From contig CAMGYJ010000011.1 of assembly GCA_946122785.1 (NCBI GenBank), positions 5,890,001 to 5,954,000 of the forward strand: a DNA stretch of 64,000 nucleotides. The letters are read 5' to 3'. This document shows, in pieces, positions 1 to 11,880 of this stretch (position 1 is the first letter of the stretch; every line of letters begins with the position of its first letter). The DNA is from Linum tenue. Lineage: Eukaryota; Streptophyta; Magnoliopsida; Malpighiales; Linaceae. The notes under the pieces were generated by a model, which saw only the letters and a list, made by a program, of their open reading frames with translations, had not been told where the DNA came from and searched no databases. The translations under genes and the position numbers were made by a program.

Positions 1-599
1 TAAATCTCCCTCTCCTCCTCTCCTCCTTTCTTCCTGAATATGACTGGTGAGTGAGTGTGTCCTTCTGTTGTGCTTGGAGTGGCCGGAGAGAATTTTACAG
101 AGCTACCTAGCAAAAAGGGTCGGGAAAGTCAGGGATATAAAGTTCACTGCTTTTTCCCCCTCTATTTTCTTCTTCCTCTCGTCCCCTGCTACTACTTCTG
201 AGAGAATGGAGTTCATGGAGTTATAGCAGCAGAAGCAGCAGTACCCAACAAAACCAAACAACAGGGTAACAAAATATCAAAGACAAATGGATCTGTTCAA
301 TTCCTGGCTGCTCTCGTTACCTGGTTGGGTAAATCATGAATGGTTTTGACTGTTACCCTGCTACTTCTTCTTCTTCTTCCAGTACACGCCATTAACAGCC
401 ATCTGGTTCAGAATCATCAGAAATCATCAGTCCCTTTTTTTGGAATGGGTAAATTTCCGACTCTCTCTCTTCTTCTGTTTCTTTTCTCAATTCTGGAAGC
501 TGCTGTAATTTGTGATTATAATTATTTTTTTATTTTTTTATTTTACTTTATTGTGAAAATGAGTTGGAAATGGTAGAAGATTAAAATTTATTTTATTTA
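1..599. other. No confident gene; CT-rich leader-like DNA
   Basis: The first bases are a CT-rich run like a plant 5' leader, followed by an ATG and a consensus-like splice donor (GGTGAGT near 46-52). At about 365-382 a run of CTT repeats ends in CAG, like a splice acceptor. These could be the first exons of a gene read rightwards, or chance. No protein family is recognisable and no reading frame continues, so no gene is called. Confidence 0.3.
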
Positions 600-1382
600 T
601 TATTTTTTAATTTCCACGTTACCGAGTTAACGGTCAACTTTGAGGGTTGACTGCCACATCAAACAAATTTAACGGAGTTGGACGGAGAGTAGGGATGGCA
701 ATTTACCCACCCATGGGTAATTTTGCCCAAACCCAAGTAGACCCATTTATTATGGGTGGGTTTGGGTGATGTGTGTATGGGTTTGGGGTTTGTATATAGG
801 TTTGGGTTAGATATGGATATTATCTAAATGGGTATGGGTTGGATATGGATATCCATTTACTTGAAGGTGTTTTAACTACACATGCAAAAATTGGACTTAT
901 TTGTAAAACTTGAAAAATTTAGGTACCAAAATGTAAGACCAAAAAAATTTAGGTACCAAAACGTAATTTTCTATCGATATTTTGAGGACTTATATGCAAA
1001 AAAAAAATTTAGGTACTAAATATGCATATCTATTAAGTTTAAGTACCAAACTGTAATTTGTATTTGGGCATGGGTACAAACCCAAATCCATTTGTTATAA
1101 ACCCAACCCAACCCAAAGTAAATGGGTATGGGTACAAACCCATCAAACTTTACCCATATCCATATATTTGGATTTCATACCCAACCCAATTGGGTTGGAT
1201 AGTAAAATACCCATGGGTATGGGCAAAATTGCCATCCCTAACGGAGAGTAACCAAATTTGAACCGTTTAACTAATTTGAGTGACCAAGATTGGATTTAAA
1301 TATTTCAAGTGACCAAACATGAACGTTTTTTGTAATCTCAGTGACCAACCATACAATTAATGACCAACCATACAATTAACCC
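600..1382. mobile_element. Truncated MULE-like element, right end preserved
   Basis: The stretch 1249-1382 matches the right terminal inverted repeat of the complete element at 18775-20279: the same run of 'gtgaccaa' phrases, ending in AATTAACCC. The matching left terminus is not visible, so this copy is truncated on the left. A hAT-like MITE is inserted in it at 690-1240. Confidence 0.55.
690..1240. mobile_element. hAT-like MITE, 551 bp, with 8-bp target duplication
   Basis: The element begins TAGGGATGGCAATTT and ends AAATTGCCATCCCTA, a terminal inverted repeat. It is flanked on both sides by ACGGAGAG (682-689 and 1241-1248). An 8-bp duplication is the signature of hAT transposition. The interior is built of 'acccaaacccaa/gggtttgggt' tracts plus AT-rich DNA and codes for nothing. 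It is the first of several relatives in the window. Confidence 0.85.
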
Positions 1383-1608
1383 ATAGTATGATTGTGCTTA
1401 AACTCACGTTCAGAAACGTTCAGAGGGTACGTAACACCAAAATGCAAAATGCATTGTGTGGCAATGAGTTAGGTAACGAGAATATGTCGACGGAGAAATG
1501 TAGTACTTAGGTGTAGACACCACATTTTGGGATGGTTGCAACACTAGGTATTCTAAGTATAATTAGATGGAACTAAACAGTTAATATCAAAGGGATAATA
1601 AATATCAC

Positions 1609-3068
1609 GGCTTAATTGCAAGTTTGGTCACTCGAATTGCTATAAAATTTCACGTTTGCCACTCAAATTAATTTATTTCATTTATAGTCACTCGAATTAG
1701 TTGAATAGTCCAAGTTCGGTCACTCTCCGTTAACCTCCGTTAGACTCCGTTAATGACGACCGTTAAGTGATGACGTGGCTAACGGAAAATCACAGTCAGC
1801 ATATTTTAACACTAAAAACGACGACCCGACCCGCCACATCACATTTACCCGCCATGTCAGCTCATCTTGCCCAACCCGCGACCCAACCCAATTAATTGAC
1901 CCAACCCCAAATCCGAGACCCGACCCCCTGAAAATTAAATCGAAACATGAAAGGGTAGGGTACTTTCCCTTCCTCCATCGTCCTCTCATCCTCTCGCGCC
2001 TCACATCCTCCTTCTTCGGTGATTTTCGAACAGTTGGGTGAGGAGGCCATGAAAGGGGAAAGTTCAAAACTTTCTAGCTAGATAGATGTTGCTTCTAGCT
2101 AGATAGATGTTGCTCCTCACCCATTTCTTGATAAACCCAATACAGTCGTTGAATTGTTGTTCTCTACATGCTCCAACCCAATAGTACTATGTTTCTCCTT
2201 TCATGGCCTCCGCCGTTCTTTCTTCCACCCATCAAATCTTTATACGAAATTTCAAAACTTTTTCTCTAACTTAGAAGCAACATCTATCTAGGCTCTAGCT
2301 ACAGGGGAATGGTGAAAAAAAACAAAAAAGGAACCAACTTTGTTTTACTTAAACATAACATTCAATCTATCCTGGGTTAAATTTTTGCAGCCGGAATAAA
2401 GACTGACCGGAGTGAAGACGGGATAATCTTGTGCGGAGAACTACGGGAGAGGGCGAGAAGAAGCAGGGGAAGAAGGAGGAGGAAGGTATCTGAGATTTGC
2501 AGCAGAAGAAGGGCTGCTAGTAGTAGTAGTTCCTTGAATCAAAGCGGCATGAAGGGCTGCTAGTAGTAGTAGTTCCTTTCATGGCCTCCCCTGTAGCTAG
2601 CTAGATGTTGCTTCTAGCTAGATAGATGTTTCTCCTCACCCAACTGTTCGAAAATCGCCGAAGAAGAAGGATGAGAGGCGTGGGAGGATGAGAGGACGAT
2701 GGAGGAAGGGAAAGTGCCCTACCCTTTCCTGTTTCGATTTAATTTTCAGGGGATCGGGTCTCGGGTTTGAGGTTGGGTCAATTAATTGGGTTGGATAGCG
2801 GGTTGGGCAAGAAGAGCTGACATGGCGGGTAAATGTGACGTGGCGGGTCGGGTCATCATTTTTTAGTATTAAAATATGCTGACTGTGATTTTCCGTTAGC
2901 CATGTCATCACTTAATGGTCGTCATTAACGGAGTCTAACGGGGGTTACGGAGAGTGACTGAACTTGGACTATTCAACTAATTCAAGTGACTATAAATGGA
3001 ATAAATTAATTTGAGTGGAAAACGTGAAATTTTATAGCAATTCGAGTGACCAAACTTGCAATTAAGCC
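1609..3068. mobile_element. MULE with ~430-bp inverted repeats, 1460 bp
   Basis: The ends GGCTTAATTGCAAG and CTTGCAATTAAGCC are inverted copies, and the inverted arms extend about 430 bp (1609-2041 against 2636-3068). TAAATATCAC is duplicated at 1599-1608 and 3069-3078. Long arms plus a 9-11-bp duplication fit a non-autonomous Mutator-like element. The middle (2050-2630) holds repeated 'tctagctagatagatgttgc' units and 'tagtagtagtagttcc' blocks but no transposase. Translated arms give mirror-image open frames that are not genes. Confidence 0.85.
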
Positions 3069-3078
3069 TAAATATCAC

Positions 3079-3741
3079 CAACAAACTCAATTTTCGACCT
3101 CAATCTTTTTAATAATTTGACAACTTTTTGAGCTCTTCATCTATGATTCTATGCAATGTAGTCAAAAGCGAGTTTCTACGTAGAAACGTTTTAGTGATCT
3201 AGAAGCGTAAACTCGTAAGTTTTTAATATAAGTTTTAAAACGGAGTTTTTCACTACATAAGTTATAAAAACTGAGATTTTGTGTAGAAGCGTTTTAGCGA
3301 CCTATAAACGTAAAATCGTAAGTTTTTAAGTTTTAAAGCGCGATTTTGACTATATTGATTCTATGAACTAGTTAGTGAGCATATTTTCTTGATGTTTAGG
3401 GCTAAATAAGGTTATTAATCAATTGAACTGAATTAAATATGTGTTATAAATTTTTATATCATGCACCATAACATAAGTTGTTGTTTTTGGCTCCAACCCT
3501 ATACACGCTTAGACGACATCTTAACAAGCCAGGGACGGAGTCAGGATTCACGATTGGGGGCAATTTTTTTTAACCGTTTGGAATAATACTTAGAAAAACT
3601 ATATAATGTTCAATATGCTCTTTGACACTAAAACTACTTAATATTGCGTCCAAATTAGAGGAAACTTCATCACAAACCTTGTTGAATCTAAATAGTTTTA
3701 CCATGTATAATTTTATTTCCACTTTAACAATTAAACTGTGT
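3079..3741. other. AT-rich intergenic DNA, nothing recognised
   Basis: No coding, RNA or mobile signature is seen. About 3160-3350 holds two degenerate copies of an 'agaagcgt...cgtaagtttttaa' phrase, probably an old local duplication. Confidence 0.4.
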
Positions 3742-3750
3742 TAGTTTAAT

Positions 3751-4902
3751 GGGATTTTTTCCCAGAAATAACACTATTTAATTTTTTTTTCCAAAAATAG
3801 CACCCAACCCCGAAAAATTCCAAAAATAGCAACATTTTCCAAAAACCGCCACCCGAACCAGCGGTTTAGACAGAAACCGCCACGGGTAGGGGGTGGTTTT
3901 GCTGACCGCATGGGGCCGGTGCGGTTCGGTCCAAAACCGCTGCACAACCTGGCGGTTTTGGTTTCTTTTTTTTTTTTGAAAAATCCTAACCTTGGTGGAC
4001 ATTTCAAACGAACGTATTTGTGTGTTCGGGTATTCGAGGAGGTTTGGTCCCGCCTTCGTCCCGAAAAAATGTCGTTTGCTACCCCGAACGAGCTTTTTTC
4101 CGATTTCGTCAAACTTTGGACGACCATAACTTTGTGCTCCGAAATCTGAACGTCATGATTTTTTTTTCACTTTGCATAACTTTTTTAGGAATACAACTTT
4201 TATCCTAGAAATAATTTCTAAATGTACGTGGATTTGTGAAAAGGGAAGGTAAGCTATTCCCAAAACCCCTGTATATCCAAAAATAATTCTTGTTTTGAAA
4301 ATTCATTCCTAGTAAAAATTGTAGTCCTTAAAAAGTTATGAGAAATGAAAAAAAAATCATGACGTTCGGATTTTGGAGCACAAAGTTATGGTTGTTTAAA
4401 GTTATTGAGAATTTTTAGCGTTCAACGAGTAAAACTTTGTCAATATATTATAATTTCAAGAGAAGAGTTGTAGTTGAGTGGTGTAGATGTTGTGCTAAAT
4501 TTAGTAAACTATTTATTATTTTGGTTCGAACCACCACTCCCACAACATGTTGCTTTTTTTGAATCTCTAAAAAATAAAAATAAAAATCAAATGGAATGGT
4601 GGGGATTCGAACCCAGGACTTCTTGCACACAATAAACAATTAAACCAGTTGTGCCAAGACCACTTATAAAAGTTACTTGGAAAAATATTATATATTATAA
4701 ACCGCAGGGTGGGGGTGCGGTTTACAACCAAATCGCATTGGCCCCATGCGGTCAGCAAAACCGCCCCCTACCCGTGCGGTTTTCGTCGAAAATCGCTGGT
4801 TCGGGTGGCGGTTTTTGAAAAAGGGTGCTACTTTTGGAAATTTTCGGAGTTATGTGCTATTTTTGGATTTTTTTTAAACAGTGCGATTTCTGGAAAAATC
4901 TA
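3751..4902. mobile_element. MULE-like inverted-repeat element, 1152 bp
   Basis: TAGTTTAAT is duplicated at 3742-3750 and 4903-4911, a 9-bp target site typical of Mutator-like elements. The ends are inverted copies with mismatches (GGGATTTTTTCCCAGAAAT against the complement of ATTTCTGGAAAAATCTA). The arms carry repeated 'aaccgccac/gtggcggtt' phrases and extend about 400 bp. No transposase is encoded. A tRNA-like SINE fragment lies in the middle. Confidence 0.75.
4570..4663 (-). mobile_element. tRNA-derived SINE-like fragment
   Basis: On the minus strand there is an A-box-like TGGCACAACTGG (4645-4656) and, about 40 bases on, a perfect B-box core GGGTTCGAATCCC (4602-4614). This is the internal RNA polymerase III promoter layout of a tRNA or tRNA-derived SINE. 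No clean cloverleaf is evident and a T/A-rich tail follows, so a SINE or tRNA pseudogene is more likely than a working tRNA. Confidence 0.5.
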
Positions 4903-5204
4903 TAGTTTAATAGCGCAAGAAATTCTGTAAATTGAATTAGGAATGACAATGAGACCGGTCGGAACGGATATATCTATACCCATATTCTTCTTATGGTAGG
5001 TCAGGTAATTTATTATAAAGTCCGGGTAGGACATGTCAACCCTTACAAATATGTGATCTAAAGGAAAAATAATAGAAATATTTATTGTTTAATAGCACAA
5101 AAATGTGCATAGAACAAAAACTCTGTAAAAAATTGAATGAGTGTATCTTGTATGCTTAATAACACGTAGTCGTAGTGTTCCAAATCAGCTAAAAAACATT
5201 TGTG

Positions 5205-5285
5205 GAGGATTGAACCCATCCACAACTTGTGGGAATTGGTCTAAAAAACATATCACATAACCACTACACTGAAACATTGCATTTT
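5205..5285 (-). mobile_element. Second tRNA/SINE-like fragment
   Basis: On the minus strand 'agtgtagtggttatg' resembles a tRNA A box, and GGGTTCAATCCTCC (near 5208-5221) resembles a B box. Spacing is longer than in a tRNA gene. The surrounding 4912-5833 is otherwise AT-rich DNA with no gene seen; 5330-5480 has repeated 'cggtat/taccg' phrases of unknown origin. Confidence 0.35.
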
Positions 5286-5833
5286 GATATATATAGCTAC
5301 TTACACATTATATCTAGTGATGGGTGGTTGTAGCCGGTTAGCCTATCGGTATGACGGTATCATGTTAACACGCCGACTACTACGACTGTATACCGGTTTA
5401 TCGGTACAGGCAGTATACTGACTGATTACTGTCAGAAGCTGTTGATCGGTTAACGGTATAACCAATTATATCATTAATCGGTAAATCTATTACCACCATT
5501 AACCCAATATCTTAATTTATTTGTCATAATCTTTTAATTCATGTAGCAATTCGTTGTAGCTATGTTTGGTAACATATTTGAGTGTTGAATTTGCTTGAGA
5601 CTAGGTTCCTCCTCACACACCACTACACATTCCACGTCTTTAACCCGTTCGCCTACTAGAGATTCTCGATATTTGAATCCATATTACAATATCTTATATT
5701 CCTATTTAATATTTATACTAACTCCCAAACGTCTAAGCCTAAGAACATTTTTTTTTTTTGGGTAGGAAGCCTAAGAATATTTGATGTCACTCTTCATAAA
5801 ATAAAAAGAATATTTGATAGTCACAATTTAACG

Positions 5834-6310
5834 TAGGGATGGCAATTTCGACCTGATCTGATTTACCCGATCTGTTTGGCCTGTTTTGGGACAGGTCAGA
5901 CCCGCCCCGCCTACGGGGCGGGGCGAGCATGGGTACCTCTCATCGACCTGACCTGTCCTGACCCGCCCAATTCTCGACCCGTTCTTGCCTATATTACATA
6001 TAATCTAAGTCAAATTACTTAGAATTTTCCTTTTATTACATTATATTTTAGCTATAATAAAGTTGTAAATAAGTGAAAACCTCAATTTCTTCCATAATTT
6101 AACTACATTTTATCATATTATGGTTTCTTTCTTGCCCTTTTAATGAAAATAACGAATGTTTCTAATATTTTTCGCATAAATTACATATCCAATGAGTCGA
6201 CATGCCCCGATCCGTACTCCGTGATAAATTACCCGACCTGAACCCGACCTTCCATGGAACGGGTATGAGTATCGAGATACCCACCCCGGACCTGCCCATT
6301 GCCATTTCAA
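5834..6310. mobile_element. hAT-like MITE, 477 bp
   Basis: The left end TAGGGATGGCAATTT and a degraded right end ATTGCCATTTCAA are flanked by ATTTAACG on both sides (5826-5833 and 6311-6318). The interior has 'gacccgcc' style repeats around an AT-rich core. The damaged right terminus suggests it is older than the 6448 copy. Confidence 0.75.
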
Positions 6311-6447
6311 ATTTAACGTGTTAAACAATTTACAAGTTTATTACAATTTAGTACTTTAATTCGGAGAAATCATACTCTATTAGATATAGCCAAATCCACT
6401 TTGTTTTTTAAGTGCATCCCGGGCGGTATGCAGGCTCTCCCTGCAGC

Positions 6448-7132
6448 TAGGGATGGCAATGGGTCGGGTTTTGCCAAACCCAAACTCAAACCCATGGGTT
6501 TATCTTTGAAAAAAACCGGGGTAAAACCCACCGGGTTTGAAAAACTCAAACCCAACCCGTTGGGTATCCGCGGGTTCATGGGTACCCACGGGTTTTGTCG
6601 TAAAAAATTTACAATTACAAGTTCTTATCAAAATTAAAGTCAAATATCAATCTCTCAATATAAATTATCCATATATAAAACACCATTCTAGAAAATTCAA
6701 GCAAATCACCAATTAACTATACAAATTGTTCAACACCAATCTAGAAAACTCATGAAAATTGAAGCAAATCACAAATTATCCACAAATAACATGTTTAATT
6801 GAAAGCTTCTTTCTTTCAATTAAGTTTCTTTAGTCTCCACTCCATAACATCAACTTCATTCTACACAATTAAAAAGAAAAAATTATACATGTCTCCACAA
6901 ACATAAATAAGAATAGTTGTTTAGAATATTAAATATACCGAAAAAATTAATTATATGAGTGGGCGGGTACCCACGGGCCGGGTTTACCTAAACCCAAACC
7001 CAACCCAACCCGGTGAATAGTGAACGAGTTTAGACCCAAACCCGGCCCAAAACCCGTCAACACGGATTTTACCGCATTGACCGGATTGGGTCGGGTGGGT
7101 ACCCGTGGGTTCGGGTTTTGTTGCCATCCCCA
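6448..7132. mobile_element. hAT-like MITE, 685 bp
   Basis: It begins TAGGGATGGCAATGGG and ends TTGCCATCCCCA, flanked by CCTGCAGC at 6440-6447 and 7133-7140. The subterminal regions are 'ccaaacccaaa/tttgggtttgg' tracts. The insertion lies just upstream of the TIC22 pseudogene, in what was probably its promoter. Confidence 0.85.
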
Positions 7133-7755
7133 CCTGCAGCCGGTTCCCCTGTACACAACTAATTGGCTAAATTTCTTTTCATTTTACTTTTTACATACTG
7201 AATCAAGCCGTGAAATGCAATTCCCAACCGACGCGCGTGAAAGAATACAAATTTATCGACTTCTCCGGCTAAACGAACCCCATTTTTCTCCTCTTCACTG
7301 CTCCAGTGCTCCTTCCAATTTCTTCCATGGAGCCGTTTAAAATTTAAACCCTCAAACGCTCTCTTATCCTTCTCCTCTTTCCTCCACCATCAATGTCTCC
7401 GCCTCGGGAACGAGCTCGCCACAGTGCTGGGCGACACCACGCGAGCCCTATGCACTCTTTCCCCCGCCAGCGGCAACTGCCTGGAGGCTCAACCCGCCGC
7501 CGCTGTTCGCCTCAGTTTTTCAGGCAAACCAGCAGCAACCTCCACCGGCTCTCAGCACTGATTACGTGACGAAGAGACTCACCGGCACGAATGTGTACAC
7601 TGTGAGCAACACGAACAACGAGTTCGTCCTCATTTCTGATCCTCATGCAGCTAAGTCAATCAGATTGCTCTGCTTCCGCCAGGAAGAAGCCAAAGCATTC
7701 CCGCGTCAGGTTAGAATTGAGTATTGTATTGTGCCTATTATCGTGTGCTTCTCGT

Positions 7756-9831
7756 GCTTATGGTGACTTAATTATATCTTGTGTCATTCTAATTTGATTC
7801 TGTCCTGGTGAAGGTGCGATTGCGGAAAAGGAACTGCGAAATGCGGCAAACCTGGTGCCTATTACTCTTGAACAGGTACACAGCCATGTTTGCTGCATAT
7901 TTCTGGACTTGAAATTGTGAACTTGGAAATGCTGTTAGTCTTGAATATGAGGAAAATGTTTCACTGCCTTGGAAATTGGTCGTTTAAGCTTCTGATTTTA
8001 CATTTTGTATGCCTACATGCTATAGGTCGAAGGCATTGCATTCAGTTTTTTGCCAGATCCCGTCAAAAATAAAGAACACATTAGAGGTTAGTTTTTGTAG
8101 ATTTTGCAGTTGTGGTAGAAGTATTCCTTAAGCGAAAGTATGCATCAACTAATTCGAAAAAGCTTTCTCTATGTTAATGATTCTGCGCTTAGTTGTCCAC
8201 GCAATTTTCTCATTTGATCATTGTGATTTGAGTGTTCTTTTACCATGCTCTTATATTCCCCAAGTCTATCTCGCCATCATTTTGAGACTGAGAATTCTGA
8301 GGGATAGAAGTTACTTTATGTTGTCACTAGATATAACTGTGATAAGTTTTGTGTGCTTGGTAAACAAATATTTTATATCCTGTCAAATGGAATTCTTGCC
8401 AATTTTTGGAACCTCTCAGAATAATGACGTACGTGACCATATTCCTCATTTGTGTTCTGCTGCAAATCGAGTTTTGCTAACACTAAGCTAAAGTGATATA
8501 ACTCGGAGAAAGTAGTCCTCGTGTGAAATATATGAACTACTGCATTTCAGTTTTGCCGTGGAAAACACCAGTGCTCAAAACACTCTGTCCACTTGTACAA
8601 ACATGAAAATCAGTGTCAGCTTCATTCCTTACACTGCTTTCGATGTAGCGGTTCTCTATAATCCTTGAAGAATCTGTATACTGAATGAAAACCATGTTTT
8701 CTAGTGATGCAAAGTATGCGGAACATATTGACAAAGTGTCTTCACAACAATTTCATGCATGTCAACAACATTATATTGTGCATAAAGCTAATTTATTTAC
8801 TGTATGATGATCTGTTTGTTTTCCTGCACAAGGAAAGAGAGGGGGGACTTAGTACTTCATAGTCTGTCTCTTCCATGAGCATTACTGTGACCTGAATTAT
8901 ACCTGATTATGCTGTTTCATGATCCCTCTTATTCAGTCAGGCCTTTTGGTAGTGAAGAACTAAAACAGGCGGTTCTGCCCTGTATATTTCCGAAAGTTAT
9001 TCCAACCTCTGACATCCTTTAATAAGCTGTTTGATAACTAAGCATACTCTAACAAGATTCAAGCTATTAGTTGACAGATCCAATAATTTTTTCCGTGTGT
9101 ACTGTAGGAAGACATAGACAAGGAACTGGCAAAGGTTTCCAGGGCATCAAGAGGCGTGCCTCAGGATATAATGGTATGAATGAAATCCCTTTGAAGAGTT
9201 TGACTCTGATGATTAGAATTTCCAGTGCTTTGTGATCGTTGTTTAGTGATACATTCATATGATCATCCTTTTGTTCTCGATCGGTCTTCATTTAAGCACC
9301 AACTAATGGTTATGTCCATGTGTTAGGTTTTAGTTACTGTATTCGAGTCTGTGTGTTATGATTGGGGAGTATATGGCTCTACTAGCTTCGAGATATTTAG
9401 TGCAAAGAATAAGGTGAAAAATCCTTGTTCGGAAATGCCAACTAAATTGAACTCTTGAATGACTGGCTAACCAGGGATAATAAGAGCAATAACATGTAGG
9501 ATTCAGTGCTTTCTATTGAGGATACATGTTTTGTGATAGTTTTCTTAACCGTTCAGTTGGATATGACATTTGATGATCTCCTATTTGTTTTCAAACCGAA
9601 ATCTCTTCTTTTGGTGGTTACTTTGAAACTCCTTCTGTGCTGAGATTTGACTGTGATGGGTACGGGGTACCCCACTAAATGTAATATTCTTTTATCTCAG
9701 CAGGTGGGAAGCCTAGAAGATGTTCTGAGGAAAATGGAGGTAATAGTTTTGTTAGTTGGATGAGTGTATAGTATCGTGTACTTAGTATTCAGTATTGTAT
9801 TGTATTGTGCTTAGTGTCTTGTGCTTTTCGT
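7756..9831 (+). pseudogene. TIC22 exon block, copy 1
   Basis: Exon remnants lie at about 7814-7875, 8010-8086, 8937-8996, 9108-9173 and 9701-9739. The first has lost one G in the AAAAGG run, so VPITLEQ falls out of frame. The second has lost its acceptor AG (TTTGTAT instead of TTTGTAG) and carries a stop (CTATAG). The third has a stop where the other copies encode K/N (GAACTAAAAC). The DIDKELAKVSRASRG exon is intact. Confidence 0.8.
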
Positions 9832-11880
9832 GCTTATGGTGACTTAATTACCTTGTCCTTATTACTGTTGAAGGTGCGACTGTCGCGAAAGGAACTGCGA
9901 AGTGCGGCGAAAGTTGTGCCTATTACTCTTGAATAGGTACAGAGCCATGTTAGCCGCATATTTCTGGACTTGAAATTATGAACTTGGAAATGCTGTTAAT
10001 CTTGGATATGAGGAAAACTATCCACTGCCTTGAAATCGGCCGTTTAAGCTTCTGATTGTACTTATTGTAGGTCTACATGCTGAAGGTCGAAGGCATTGCA
10101 TTCAGATTTTTGCCAGATCCCGTCCAAATAAAGAACTGATATGGAGGTTTGTTTTTTTAGATTTTGCAGTTGCGGTGGAAGTATTCCTTACGCGAAAATA
10201 TGCATCAATGAAGTCGAAATAACTTTCCCTATGTCAACACTTTTGCGCTTAGTTGCTCATGCAATTTCTTCATTTGATCACTGTGTTTAGAGTGTTCTTT
10301 TACCATGCTATTTATTCCCCAATTCTATCACGCCATCATGCTGAAGCTGCGACTAATGAGGAATAGAAGGCTCATATTAAGTTTGCTTCTGCTGAATATC
10401 TCACCCTTCGCTTGGACAACTAGTTCCAGTTACTTTATGTTGTCACTAGATATAACTGTTATAAGTTCTTTGTGCTTGGTCAACAAATATTTTATATCCT
10501 GTCAAGTGGAATTCTTGCCAATATTTGGAAACTCAGAATAATGACGTACGTGAGCATATTCCTCATTTGTGTTCTGCTGCAAATCGAGTTTTACTAACTC
10601 TAAGTTAAAGTGATATAACTCGGTAAAAGTAGCCCTCCTGTGAAATATATGAACTACTGCATTTCAGTTCTGCCGTGGAAAACACCAGTGCTCAAAACAC
10701 TCTGTCCACTTGTACAAACATGAAAATCAGTGTCAGCGTCATTCCTTACACTGCTTTCGATGTAGTGGTTCACTATAATCCTTGAAGAATCTGTCTACTG
10801 AATGAAAACCATGTTTTCTAGTGATACCCAGTATGCGGAACATATTGACAAAGTGTCTTCACAACAATTTTATGCATGTCAAAAACATTATCGTTGGGCA
10901 TAAAGTCACTTGATTTGCTGAATGGTGATCTGTTTGTTTTTCTGCACAAGGAAAGAGAGGGGGAACTTAGTACTTCATAGTCTGTCTCTTCCATGAGCAT
11001 TACTGTGACCTGAATTATACCTGATTAATGCTGTTTCATGATCTCTCTTATTCAGTCAGACCTTTTGGCAGTGAAGAACAAGAACAGGCGGTTCTGCCCT
11101 ATATATTTCCAAAAGGTATTCCAACCTCTGATATCCTTTGCTGTTTGCTCACTAGGCATACTCTCGCAAGATTCAGGCTATTAGTTGACAGATCCAATAA
11201 TTTGTGCCTCGTGTAATGTACGAAGACATAGACAAGGAACTGGCAAAGGTTTCCAGGGTATCAAGAGGCGTGCCTTACAATATAACGGTATGAATGGAAT
11301 CCCTTGGAAGAGTTTGAATCTAAAGATTAGACATTTCCAGTGCTTTGTGATAGTTATTTACTGATACATGCATTATCGTCCTTTTGTTCTTTATAGGTCT
11401 TCAGTTAAGCACCAACTAATGGTTATGCCCATGTGTTAGGTTTTAGTTGCTGTATTCGAGTCTGTGTGTTATGATTGGGGTGTGTATGACTCTACCAGCT
11501 TTGCCATATTTAGTGCAAAGAATGAGGTGAAAAATCCATGTTAGGAAATGCCAACTAAATTGAACTCTTGAATGACTGGCTAGCTAGGGATAATAATAGC
11601 AATAATATGTAGGATTCAGTGCTCTCTATTCAGGATACTGGTTTTGTGATAGTTTTTTTACCCGTTCAGTTGGATATGACATTTTGGTGAAACTCCTGTG
11701 TTGAGATTTGACTGTGATGGGTACCCCACTACTTATAATGTTCTTTTATCTCAGCAGGCGGGAAGCCTAGAAGATGTCCTGAGGAAAATGGAGGTAATGG
11801 TTTTGTTAGTTGAATCAGTTTACAGTATCGTGTGTTTAGTATGCAGTATTGTATTGTGCTTAGTATCGTGTGCTTTTCGT
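9832..11880 (+). pseudogene. TIC22 exon block, copy 2
   Basis: The first exon (about 9876-9937) reads through to VPITLE and then TAG, because GAACAG became GAATAG. The KVEGIAFRFLPDP exon reaches a TGA-type break after QIKN. The SDLLAVKNKNRRFCPIYFQK exon (about 11057-11116) and the DIDKELAKVSR exon are open. The intron between exons holds an extra 60-base stretch near 10367-10430 that copies 1 and 3 lack but copy 4 partly shares. Confidence 0.8.

Noticed and set aside
1750..2911. Mirror-image open frames of 88-105 codons
   Set aside because: They lie in the two inverted arms of the MULE at 1609-3068 and encode the same text in opposite orientation; this is arm sequence, not a gene.
4601..4663. 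A working tRNA gene on the minus strand
   Set aside because: A and B boxes are present but no consistent acceptor stem or cloverleaf could be drawn by eye, and it lies inside a MULE; a SINE or tRNA relic is more likely.
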